Positions 30,745 through 42,196 of a stretch of 64,000 bases of DNA are shown one piece after another. The notes under the pieces were generated by a model. That model did not search any database, was not told the origin of the DNA, and saw only the letters and a list, made by a program, of their open reading frames with translations. Position 1 is the stretch's first letter, and the number at the start of each line of letters is the position of its first letter. Origin of the DNA: Campanula takesimana (Eukaryota > Streptophyta > Magnoliopsida > Asterales > Campanulaceae); contig JAOWBW010000268.1 in assembly GCA_026119855.1 (NCBI GenBank), positions 207,480-271,479 on the forward strand, given 5' to 3'. A program made the translations under genes and the position numbers.

Positions 30745-33700
30745 GTAGAAAGGTTCGCTTAATTTCTTTTATGAAAGCGAGAAAATTATTGCATAGTGGT
30801 TGTGAGGGGTATTTGGCTAGTGTTCTTGATACTAGGAAGGAATCCCCAAGTTTTGATAGTGTTCGGGTAGTCCGGGAATTTCCCGATGTTTTCTCTACCG
30901 AGTATGTTATGCCTCCCGATCGTGAGATTGAGTTTTGTATAGATCTTTTACCGGGTACGGCTCCAATTTCGAAAGCGCCTTATAGGTTAGCTCCCGCAGA
31001 GTTGAAGGAATTGAAGGTTCAATTGCAAGAGTTGCTTGATCGAGGGTTTATCCGCCATAGTGTTTCCCCGTGGGGAGCACCGGTTTTGTTTGTGCGGAAG
31101 AAAGATGGTTCGTTGAGATTGTGCATCGATTACCGGAAGTTGAATCAGGTTACGGTGAAGAACAAGTATCCTCTACCGCACATCGATGATTTGTTTGATC
31201 AGCTTCAAGGGTCCGTTGTGTTTTCCAAGCTTGATTTGAGGAGTGGGTACCATCAGTTGAAGGTTCGATCGGAGGATATTTCGAAGACTGCTTTTCGCAC
31301 TCGGTATGGTCATTACGAGTTCTTAGTTATGCCGTTTGGGTTAACTAACGCGCCGGCCGTGTTTATGGATTTGATGAACTGAGTTTTCCATCCTTATCTT
31401 GATTCGTTCGTGGTGGTCTTTATTGATGATATTCTCGTCTATTCTAAGTCTCGAGAGGAGCACGAGCAGCACTTGAGGACAATTTTATCCGTTCTTGCGA
31501 GGGAGAAATTATTTGCGAAGTTTAGCAAATGCGAATTTTGGCTAGAGAAGGTGTCATTTCTGGGTCATGTGATTTCGAAAGATGGGATTTCTGTGGATCC
31601 TTCAAAGATTGAAGCCATAGTGGATTGGAAGAGACCCGAATCAGTGACAGAGATTAGAAGCTTTCTTGGTTTAGCCGGTTATTACCGAAGATTTATTGAG
31701 GGGTTCTCGAGGATTGCTACTCCGATGACTCAGTTGACCCGGAAGAATGTTCCGTTTGTGTGGACCGAGAAATGTGACAAGAGCTTCGAGGAATTGAAGA
31801 AGAGGTTAACTACAGCACCGATCTTGACTTTGCCTAATGGGACCGATGGCCTAGTGATTTACAGTGATGCTTCGAAAGAGGGTTTGGGTTGTGTGTTGAT
31901 GCAGAATGGGAAAGTAATTGCTTATGCTTCGAGGAAGTTGACCCCTAGTGAACAGAATTACCCGACTCATGATATGGAGTTAGCGGCTATTGTATTTGCG
32001 TTGCACAAATGGAAGCACTATCTTTATGGGGCGAAGTTTGAGATTTTTACCGATTATAAGAGTTTGAAGTACCTATTCTCTCAGAAGGAATTGAACAACC
32101 GTCAGCGCCGATGGATGGAATTATTGAAGGATTATGACTGTACGATTTCTTATCACCCGGGAAAGGCGAATGTGGTAGCCGATGCGATTAGTAGAAAGTC
32201 TTATGTGGCTTCGATGATGGTTCGAGAATGGAAAATGCTTGAGGATGTTCGAGATTGGTCTCCTCGTGAATCGAGACATGGGGCTATTTTTGTGAATATT
32301 GGGGTGTCTCCGACCCTAATTCCGAGGATAAAGGAAGCTTAGAAAGAAGATCTCGAGTTGGTGAAGATAATGGGTAAATTTAAGGAAAAGAATTTTGAGG
32401 ATTTTTCTGTTAGCCCGATTGGAGTTTTGACTTTCCGTGGTCGTTTGTGTGTTCCGGATATTGGTGGATTAAAGAGGCGAGTTTTAGATGAGGGTCACAA
32501 ATCGAGATATACTATTCATCCGGGTAGTACGAAGATGTATCAGGATTTGAAGCAACAATTTTGGTGGATTAATATGAAAAGGGAAATAGCCGAGTACGTA
32601 TCGAGGTGTTTAACTTGTCAGCAGGTCAAAGCCGAGCATCAGAGACCCGCGGGATTACTTCAGCCATTAGAGATTCCGGAATGGAAATGGGAGCATGTAA
32701 ATATGGATTTCGTTACGGGACTGCCTCGTACCCGTAGGAAGTATGACAGTGTTTGGGTAATAGTGGATAGATTGACCAAGAGTGCCCATTTCTTGCCCAT
32801 TGACATCAGGTATTCGATGGAGAAGCTTGCGACCCTTTATATTGATGAGATTGTTAGATTGCATGGGGTTCCGGTTAGCATTGTGTCAGATCGAGACCCG
32901 AGGTTTACTTCTAGATTCTGGAAGGCGTTTCAGGAAGCTTTGGGTACAGATTTGCGATTCAGTACAGCTTTTCATCCCCAGACCGACGGTCAATCCTAGA
33001 GGACTATTCAGATTTTGGAGGATATGTTGCGAGCTTGTGCGATAGACTTTTCTGATTCTTGGGATTCGCACCTACCGTTAGTGGAGTTCTCTTACAACAA
33101 TAGTTATCAGGCTAGTATCGAGATGGCACCGTTTGAGGCCTTGTATGGAAGGAAATGTAGATCGCCTATTTGTTGGGATGAGGTTGGTGAAGAGAAAGTT
33201 TTGGGTATTGATTTGCTTCGGGATTCGGTTGAGAAAGTTAAAGTTATCCGGGATAGATTGAAGACAACCCAGAGTCGACATAAGAGCTACGCAAACAACC
33301 GGAGGCGAGATCTTAGTTTTCAGATTGGTGATTTGGTGTTCTTGAAAGTGTCCTCAAAGGTGGGTATTCGTAGGTTTGGGAAGAAAGGCAAATTGACTCC
33401 GAGGTTTATTGGCCCGTTTGAGATTTTGGGAAAGGTTGGACTTCTAGCGTACCGTCTTGCGTTACCGTCATCCTTAGACCGGTTGCACAACATTTTCCAC
33501 GTTTCATACCGGAGGATATTGAGCCCGATATGTCTTATGAGGAACGACCGGTTCGGATCTTAGATTCCAAAGTTCAAGAGTTGAGAAACAAGAGCATTGC
33601 GTTGGTTCGAGTTCTTTGGAGGAATCATGACATCGAGGAGTCGACGTGGGAGCTCCGTGATGAGATCGAGAGGAAATTTCCTTGGCTTTTTGTTTAAGGT
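30745..33700 (+). pseudogene. pol: Y1 pol: RT, RNase H, integrase, chromodomain-like end (broken)
   Basis: RT: WGAPVLFVRKKDGSLRLCID, LDLRSGYHQLKV, MPFGLTNAPA and catalytic FIDD at 31419-31430. TGA at 31381-31383, where relatives have Arg. RNase H: LVIYSDASKEGLG, ELAAIVFAL, and FTDYKSLKYLF. TAG near 32340. Integrase: zinc-binding part ending CLTCQQVK, then NMDFVTGLP and SDRDPRFTSRFW; the third catalytic residue (Glu after TDGQS) is itself a TAG at 32997-32999. GKKGKLTPRFIGPFEIL is the integrase C-terminal module. A deletion-frameshift near 33500 precedes KSIALVRVLWRNHDIEESTW, the truncated chromodomain type of Tekay elements, ending at TAA 33698-33700. All domains recognisable; no enzyme is intact. 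Confidence 0.92.
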
Positions 33701-33733
33701 GAGTCTCGTTAAAATTCGGGTCGAATTTTCTTT

Positions 33734-33746
33734 AAGGGGGAGTGAA
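33734..33746 (+). other. Y1 polypurine tract
   Basis: AAGGGGGAGTGAA directly before the 3' LTR. Confidence 0.85.
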
Positions 33747-35869
33747 TGTCACGACCCGAAATCTAGGCTCTATTTTATTAGTAATTAAATAATTATTATT
33801 TAATTATTTGCTTATTTATTTATTTAAATTATTATTTATTTAAATAATTATGTGTGCAATTTATGTGTTATAATATTTATGCCTAGCATTTTATTTGGGT
33901 TATCGTGCTAGTGTAGTATTGTTGGGTCTTAGTTGTTAGTGGGGAGTATTGTGTTGGGTAGTATTGAGGAGGGGGTCTATGTGTAAGTTTTTAAATCATA
34001 CTACTCCCCTCTCCCTACACCTCCTTCTCCCTCATACACTCCTCCCTCACTCATTCTTCATCTCCCTGAAAAACTCTCTCTCTCTCCTCCATTGTGGGTA
34101 AGTTTCATCTTCTTCCTTCTCTCTTCATTTTCTCCATCTTCCTCTCTTAATCTCTCGTTTCTTAAAACTTGAACATTGTTTAGATCGTCGATAGGATCGT
34201 TGGAAGCCAAAAATATTTGAAATCCATCAACTTTGAAAAAATCCAAGTAAGTTACTTTTCCCCCATTTTAATGCTAAAATGTTCATATCATGTTTATATG
34301 GTGTTTGATGTGTTATATTTGATGTTTGGTTGGGTTTTGAATTTATTGAGAATTTATTTTGGGTTTTGATCAAAAATGGTGAAATCTTGAATGTTGGGTT
34401 TGATTCTTGATTTTGATTGTTAAATGTTGTTGTTTGAGTCTTTTTAGACTTATGGGTTGATTTGGTACATTAGTATGTGAGTTGGAAGGTTGGATTTTGG
34501 GTTGAATGTGTTTTGGGTTTGAAAATGGAAGAACCCATGTTGTTCTTCCCGATTTCTGGAAATTCAGAAGCTTGGGCGGCCGCACAAAATTTTCTGGGCG
34601 ACCGCGCATCTTTCTGAAAGCTTTTGTTCTTGTTTTGAGGCTTTTTGGGCGACCCCACATCCCACTTTGGGCGGCCGCACAGACCTCTGAAAATTTACAT
34701 TTGTTGTTAAGTTGTGATTGAAGAACACGTTTTGGTCTAAGCCTTGGGTGTCCTTCTAGTTGACCTTAGTGAACATTGTAGTACACTTTAGTGATAGAAT
34801 TGGGTCCTTTGTGATCAAGTTTGTGTTTGAAATTCATTAATTGTTAAGTTGGATTCTGGAGCACCCTTATTGTGTATTGTTGGTTCATTTCATCTTCTTG
34901 GTGATTATTTGGCATGGTTCCCTACTTTGGAATCCTTTGTTGTTTATCGTGCTAGTATTTTATTACTTAGCCTTTACGTGAAATCCCAGCTGGTATTTTG
35001 TGTGTGTTTGGGCGATGGGAAAGATTATAATGGCAAAGCCAAGTCCATTATAATGTTGACCATTGTTTTGCCCCCTTCTTTACCCTTTTCCAGATTGGCC
35101 TTAGAAGAGATGAGTTAGCGTTCCTTTGTGAATGTATCTAGCTAACGGGCATGACTTTGTGTCATGGTCCTTGTCCTTTGTGACACTGTTATGGTTATTG
35201 GTTCCGGTACCGGGGTTTTCTCTTCGGCTTTCATGCTATTATGAAGATGATGATTGGTTGATTATTGAAGCTGCGCAGCGATCCTTTATTTGGATGTTCC
35301 GGTTTGGAAAACCTTGGCTATATCATTTGTTATGTGTTTATTTCCGCTGCTATCTAATATATGATAATTGCTATGTGCTATGTGATAATTATTATTGTTT
35401 ATTGCTTAGTGCACCATAGCACGTCATGTAGTTGCATTAGTAACTTATTGAGATTTATCTCACCCCCTTTTCTTTTATCTTGTTTTTCCTTAAACCCCCC
35501 CCAGGTGCTAAGGATTAGTCTCGCTGATCACGAGAAAGAGGACGTCGAGGGTGGATACATTCTTTTGGGGAAAGTTGTATAGGTTGGTTTACATTATATA
35601 AATGTGTAACACATTATATAAATGTGTAACCTTTTTGGGATATTTGTACCAAACATTGACGTCATTAGGATTTGTGTATTTTGTAACCTTGGTGTATAAA
35701 CTTATGGAGTTTATACTAGTTTCACCTTGTCGTTCAAATGATTTGTAAAACTTGGGAACATCACCTTTTGGTATTAAATGGAATTTTTAACTTCAGTATT
35801 TCTCAGTTTTGGTTTTAGAGTCGACGTCCAGATCGCGGTCTCGGGCCCGCGGGGTCCGGGGTCGCGACA
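33747..35869 (+). repeat. Y1 3' LTR
   Basis: 2123 bp, about 99% identical to the 5' LTR. The extra length is mainly a perfect 20-bp tandem duplication (35591-35610 and 35611-35630). Followed by GCATC. Confidence 0.93.
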
Positions 35870-35874
35870 GCATC

Positions 35875-36423
35875 ATCTAAACATAGGATGAACATTTTTA
35901 GCTTAAATGGGGGAAAAGTAACTTACCCGGATTTTCTCAAATTTGACGGAATTCGAATATTCTTAGCCCTCTACGATCCTATCGACGATCTAAACAAGTT
36001 TCATTTTATGAGAAATGAGAAACAATGAGAGGAAGAGGACTAAAAAGAAGAGAGAAGGAGAGAGGAAGTTACCTTCAACAATGGGGGAGATGGAGAGAGA
36101 AACGGGTTAGGGGGGGAGGAGTTGTACTGAGAGTGAGGGAGGGGGAGAAGTTGTTGAAGAAATAATGCACAAGTTACACGTAGGTCCCCCCCTCCTCTAC
36201 CACTTATCCATTATTAATATACTCCCCACTAACAACTAAGACCCAACTCTCTACACTAGCACGAATGATCCAAATAAAATACTAGGCACGAATATATCAT
36301 GAAACACAAAATGCACACATAATTATTTAAATTATTAAATAATTTAAATAAATAAATAAGAATTAAATAAACAATTAAATATTTATCACTAAGAAAATAG
36401 GGACGGGTTTTCGGGTCGTTACA
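35875..36423 (-). repeat. Y2 3' LTR, outer (5') part
   Basis: Minus strand start TGTAACGACCCGAAAACCC at 36423. AT-rich stretch shared with the Y1 LTR start, showing the two families are related. A purine-rich tract (minus, 36424-36436, AAGGAGGGTAGAT) precedes it. Confidence 0.88.
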
Positions 36424-36436
36424 ATCTACCCTCCTT

Positions 36437-38666
36437 AAAAAGAATTCGCCCGCGAATTCACTTATAAAAATCATAACACACAGTCATATCGAGGCCACCA
36501 ATTATCGAATCCCATATAACACTCATAACCCCAATCAAGTACCTATTAGACGATTCAGACATAGTCTCCTTGACTCAATTAACCCTTAAATCATCAACAT
36601 CATAAGTTTTATTCTTCATTATCCCAATAGTATCTGGAATCAATTCCACTACTAAAATTATCTTCCTCATGCAATGAAACATAATACGATCATAGTCTTG
36701 GTATTTCTCAACCCACTTGCACTAACCCATTTTTCCTTTCGAAGAACATATAACCATCCAACATTGATAACCTATTAGCATCATTTCTAAACTTAGTCCC
36801 ATAAAAACAAACCATAATTTGCCAAGGCGATCACAATAAAATCACAATCAATTTTTTAGTAATAGGTAGTTCTATTTGTTAACCCGAATTTTAAAAATAC
36901 TCTTCCGAATGATCAAGTAGCCACGGACTCTTTAGTTCCGTCCTTTCCGAATTTTCCAATTATCCATCCTAAACCATCACATAGTAACCTTAAATAATGA
37001 TTACAATATAGTCATCTCTCGTATAGAACCTTCTTCAATCACTAACCAAAATCCATATCCAAGGCCAAAATCGAAGAATCCAAATTACTTCTAAACAAAA
37101 TTCTCGATATACTACAAACTTGTTTTACTCACAACCTAAATTACACCGTAAAGATACTTCAATTAGAAAATCGCATACTTAGTATTACTCCCCAGAGATT
37201 CAAAACATTAAACCATCTCGAGCTAAATCAGCTTCTTAAAACATGGAAAGCTAAAGAAATTTTTCCGTCCCCACAATATTCACCAAGGTAGCTATACCTC
37301 CAAGGATTTCCATTATAGTGCTTTCACCTTAGATGGCACCTTAAACTAGAGGTACAATGCAAGTCCAAAAATTTTAATACAAAAAGTTTACTTAAATTCA
37401 CGCTATAATTTCATCATCACATTACTCCAAATCTTTGAAAGCCTAAAACAATTACAAACGCCCAGTAGTCCGCAAAACAGTCCAACTTTTTATCTCCAAA
37501 GGATTTCTTCTAACTCCTTTTCAAATTGATAATCCATGCTTACACACCCCAAGGAAAATTTAGCAATTCCTAGATCTTCAATGGCTAACCTACCTTAGTC
37601 TTCCATATATACATTTATAATCTCGATGGTACTTAGGCCCAATCGTACTACCATCATAATAAACCAATTAGCTAGCCACATTCCAACTGACCCAATACTA
37701 AATCATAGTATTCTTTAATATGCCCAAGTGTCTGTACCCAACTTTCCTTACATTCCCTTAATCCAAAATGAGAAACGCCACCCAGAAAAGATTTAGAACC
37801 ATAGAACAACCATCTAACCAAAACTCAAATTTCAAAATGCCATTAAGATAGATCGGGAAATTATTACCCTCCCAAAATGTGCTTAGTCCTTTCAAAAAAA
37901 CCTAACGCGCTTACCATCATTAACGATTATAACTTCCGAAATATACTCATCACTCATAACAAATCATGCATTCCTTCACATTAACCAATTCCGAAGCAAT
38001 CACGTAGGTGTGCTGAAAGTAAACAAAATCTCCTATTAAGAAATCCTCAATTGAATCCCCAACTCTTATAACCCAACCGAAGCGATATGGATATTGATCT
38101 AATTATTAGCACTATACCCTTGTACCATAACAACTCAATTTAACCCAAGGTTTTCCAAATACTAGGTACTAATTAGAAGTAAAATAGAAATCTTATAAAT
38201 GATAAATACACCCCATTGCCACCACCGAAGCTAAATACTCAAATTCCATATAGGAAAAGATATGTATAACTCTACCCTAAAGTTACGGCCATCCAGACAA
38301 TTTTAGGCAATCAGGAATAGAGAGTGTAACCGTTTTCCTATAACGATCGACTAAAGCATGACATTTCTCTTCTCAAAATAACATTAAAATCTCATAATAG
38401 CAATATAACTAATTTAGCAGGTAAGACATATCTACCTTTAAGCACAACATGAGCACATAAGACTCCATCAGATATACTACACTCCTCCATAGGAGTAGGC
38501 ACTGACAACACATAAGTCAAGGACCCAATAGAAATAAATGAAACTAAATGCACTGAAACATAAGAATGCGATGATCCTAAAATGCACGCGCTCGCTCTCT
38601 CGACGCAAAATAATACCTCCTAAAATTGTTCAATTACTTGTTGAATGCTGATTGATCGCAATTACC
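36437..38666 (-). other. Y2 internal non-coding filler in place of pol
   Basis: 2.2 kb of AT-rich sequence with no ORF or pol motif visible on either strand. Scattered phrases such as ATAGTAACCTTAAATAATG give no family match by eye. Could be a very degraded pol or unrelated filler; I cannot tell without a profile search. Confidence 0.6.
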
Positions 38667-39701
38667 CTACCCTGAACCTTTAGGCTTTCCCGAAGCATTT
38701 CTCTTCTGACCCTGTGGTATACCAGTTCCTGTCCCCGATGCTCGAACTTTAAACCTCAGACAATCCTTCACGAAGTGTCCCAACTGACCGCAATTAACAC
38801 ATTTTCCTTGTTTCTTCCAACACCTGTCTTCTGAGTGTCCATTCCTCTGACAATAGCTGCAGATTTCCCTTTTTCGAGTTCCCTGATTTATACCCTGATT
38901 TCTCACTACTGGTTGCCCCTAAGGTTGTTCTCTAAGTCGAGTTTGCGTTCCGGAATTACCTCTGTTGTCCGAATGTTGCTGTTGTGACTTACTCTGCCCT
39001 CCTTGCTTACCCGGGTTAACCATCTCAGACTTCCTTTTGTGTTCCCCAATATCCTGTTCAATCAAGTAGGCTCGATCCACCGCATCCTGATAAGTCTGAA
39101 TCCGTTGTGCTATAAGCTGAGTCCGGATGGATGTCTTCAAACCCCGGATGAACCTCATGGCCTTCGGTTCTTCGGTCCTCACAAGATAGTCACAATACCG
39201 GGCTAATTCTGTGAACTTAGCTATGTACTGTGCTACCGATGACAAGCCTTGCTCCAAGCTTAAAACTCAATCTCCTTTCGATTCTGATCAACTAGGGGGA
39301 TAAAATGCTCCTTGAACTTCCGCACGAACAACTCCCAAGAATAAGGGACAAGAGTGGTATCCCAACTAGCCTTCAATGTCTTCCACCAATGCTCCGCGGC
39401 CCCCAACAAGTTTATAAGCCGTGAATCGGACTCTATCCTCGTCCGAACAACCAAAAACATCATAAATTTTCTCCATCGACTCAATCCATAATTCGGCCTT
39501 CTTGACATCGGGCTCACCGTCGAACTCCTTTGGCTTTAATTTCAGAAATTGCTCCAACCCGTAACGTGGAGGTGCCACATGCTCCTCCCTTGGCCCTTGG
39601 TCATGAATGGCCTTCATGGCCGCCTCAAACATGCCTTGGAACATAGCCCGGTTCTGATTCTGAGCCCCACTGGAACTTTCACCCGTTCTTCTTCTAGCCA
39701 T
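38667..39701 (-). pseudogene. gag: Y2 gag (frameshifted)
   Basis: Start ATG at 39701-39699 (MARRRTGESSSG). Shares with Y1 the blocks YGLEQFLKLKPKEFDG, LWIESMEKIYDVFGC, AEHWWKTLKASW, FVRKFKEHFIPL, LARYCDYLVRTEE and GLKTSIRTQLIAQRI. Two knuckles, CSYCQRNGHSEDRC and CVNCGQLGHFVKDC, are intact. Frame breaks near 39410 and 39258 and a stop near 38919 interrupt it. The product ends at 38667 without a protease. Being the only gene of Y2, it would serve particle formation. The capsid and both knuckles are better kept than anything else in the element. Confidence 0.9.
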
Positions 39702-39807
39702 TATGAACAATAATCTGCATAAAACATCAACCGTTACTCACTCCGAACACAACTACCCTCCTAAGTCATTCTAGTCCACCTAGACTTATACTTAGAGCTA
39801 AGCTATA

Positions 39808-39820
39808 GCTCTGATACCAA
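39808..39820 (-). other. Y2 primer-binding site (tRNA-iMet)
   Basis: Minus strand TTGGTATCAGAGC, one base from the LTR end at 39822. Confidence 0.9.
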
Positions 39821-39821
39821 C

Positions 39822-42039
39822 TGTCGCGACCCCGAACCCCGCGGGCCCGGAATCGCGAGCAGGACGTCGACTTAAAACAATAAACACCAAAATACTGGGA
39901 ATAAAAATTTCCTTTTTAAACACAGAAGACTAAATACTAAGTTTTGGAAATCCAACTTTACCACAATTAAGGAACTAGTATAAGCTCCGTAAACTTACAC
40001 TCAATGTAAAACATTACAAATCTTAATGACGTCATTGGTAGAAAAACTATCCCCAAAAGGTTATACATTTAAATAATGCAAACCGATCAAACAACCTGCC
40101 CAAAAATCTCAATCCTCTCGACGTACTCCTCGATCCGCGAATCCTAATCCTTTTCCTCCTAGAGGGGGGGGGGTTAAGGAAAACAATTTGAAACAAGAAA
40201 TGGGGTGAGAATAAATCTCAATAAGTTACTAATGCAACTACATGACATACTATGATGCAATAAGCATTAAACAATGATAAATATCACATAGCACGTAGCA
40301 TTTATCATTTAACAGATAGCAGCAGAAATAAACAATTAACAAAGGATATTAGCCAAGGTTTTCCAACTGATAGAACCCAATAGAGGATCGCTGCGCAGCT
40401 TCAACAATCAACCAATCAACATCTTCATAATAGCATAAAAGCCGAAGAGAAAACCCCGGTCAGAACCGACCACTCAATCCATCAACCAAAACGAACCATC
40501 TTCATAGTAGCATAAAAGCTGAAGACGAACAACCCCGGTACCGGTGCCATAACAAAGTAACGTGCCACAAGGGGCGGGAGACATGCCACAAAGTCATGCT
40601 CCAAAACGACTAGCTAGAATACTCACAAAAGGAGCTAGCTCATCCCATCCAAGGCCAATCTGGATGAGGAAACTAGGACCAATGGGCGACGCTATACTGG
40701 ACTTGGCTTGTGCCATTATAGCATTATCCGTTGCCTGACTCGATACACAAATAACCAGCTGGACTTTCAAATAAATGCTAAGTAACAAATACTAGCTTAA
40801 TAAACAACTCATGATTCCTATGTAGGGAACCATTCACGTAAATCACCAAAAAGGTGTATCAATCCAACAATACATCAAAAGATGTTCCAACAATTCCAAG
40901 CCATAATCAATTGGTTCCATACTAAATTGTTCACAAAGGAACTAAATTGAAACATTTAAATAATCCATAATGGTCATTTAAGTCTACTAAAGTAGTACCC
41001 AAATCTAGGCTAAGATTGCACCCCAGTCTTATACCAACAAAAGGGAAGTTCTTGGACACAACGGACCGATCACAAGCAGAACACTTACTTGAAAACCCAA
41101 CACCATCTAAACCCAAACCCAACTAAATAAACCACCTCATCTCGTAGTACTCTAGGAGAGCTTTAAAACGATAGCTTACTTGATTAAAACGGAGTTCGGA
41201 CGAAGAAGTTATGGTCTTCCAAAGATTGAACATAACAAGAAGGATTTTCACAACAGGGGAGAGGGTGCGCGCGCCCCCCTAGAAAGGGTGCGTGTGCCCT
41301 AGGTAGTCAGTCTCTTTTGGCCTTCCTGGAATTAGAAGGGTGCGCGCGCCCCCTTATAAAGGGTGCGTGCACCCCATGGAATCAGTTGCTTTTGGCCACA
41401 AAGGTGGAAGAAGGGTGCGCGCGCCCCCTTAAAAAGGGTGCGTGCACCCCCTAGGGAAAATCAGAAAGCCCAGATTTCTTCCTGGGTTCTTGAACACGAA
41501 TTTAAACCCAAAATCACCATTTTCAACACAAACCAAATCCAATACTCCCAACCAGTGTACAAGGATGTCCACCACACTTATAACCCAACAAGGGGACTCA
41601 CAATCAACATTTAGAGACCCAAACCAAGGTTTCAATCCCAACATTCAAATATCACAAAAATCCACTAAAAATGGAAACAAGTTCATAACTCATCCAAGAA
41701 GCACTAAATAGAATCCATGGCATCATCTAAACATAGGATGAACATTTTTAGCATAAATGGGGGAAAAGTAACTTACCCGGATTTTCTCAAAGTTGACAGA
41801 ATTCGAATATTCTTAGCCCTCTACGATCCTATCGACGATCTAAACAAGTTTCATTTTATGAGAAATGAGAAACAATGAGAGGAAGAGGACTAAAAAGAAG
41901 AGAGAAGGAGAGAGGAAGTTACCTTCAACAATGGGGGAGATGGAGAGAGAAACGGGTTGGGGGGGAGGAGTTGTACTGAGAGTGAGGGAGGGGGAGAAGT
42001 TGATGAAGAAATAATGCACAAGTTACACTTAGGCCCCCC
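39822..42039 (-). repeat. Y2 5' LTR, outer end truncated
   Basis: Matches the 3' LTR halves throughout until about 42037, then changes abruptly to T3 sequence (GTGTGTTATAAGCC). About 230 bp of LTR start is missing. The word pairs are at 41274-41452. A 28-codon piece of this LTR (41957-42039) is fused in frame to the T3 gag leader on the plus strand. Confidence 0.88.
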
Positions 42040-42196
42040 TGTGTGTTATAAGCCTCTTCGTGGACCGCAAGTGTTACTCAAGACTGACAAGGGCCTCTTC
42101 TGCAATATAGGTTCAATTGGTACTTACAGAGTCTACTGGGATTCGGCAAATCGGTTAGTCCGTGAAGAGATTACTCCAACAGCTCCTACGTCAACA
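42040..42196 (+). other. T3 sequence upstream of gag
   Basis: Resumes T3 after the Y2 truncation. It is open in the gag frame (GTYRVYWDSANRLVREE) and might be a translated leader; the chosen gag start at 42197 is the first ATG of T3 origin in frame. Confidence 0.5.

Larger units (their letters stand above)
27138..35869 (+). mobile_element. Y1, full-length Tekay/Del-like gypsy element
   Basis: 8.7 kb with LTRs of 2103 and 2123 bp, TSD, tRNA-Met primer site and polypurine tract. Gypsy order (protease, RT, RNase H, integrase) with a chromodomain-like end and very long LTRs fits the Tekay/Del chromovirus group. About 20 LTR substitutions by hand count (under 1%), the youngest insertion in the nest. 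Despite that, the coding region has many stops and shifts, so the element was probably copied by a partner's enzymes or mutated quickly. Confidence 0.93.
25219..42039 (-). mobile_element. Y2, gag-only gypsy element (minus), split by Y1
   Basis: Minus-strand element with long related LTRs (3' LTR 25219-27137 plus 35875-36423; 5' LTR 39822-42039), tRNA-Met primer site and polypurine tract. The internal region, only 3.4 kb, has a gag and then 2.2 kb without any pol. This is the layout of non-autonomous gag-only LTR elements (called TR-GAG). The outer 230 bp or so of the 5' LTR is missing, so no TSD can be read. The gag is clearly related to that of Y1, so a Y1-like element could have supplied enzymes; that is an inference. 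Confidence 0.85.
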
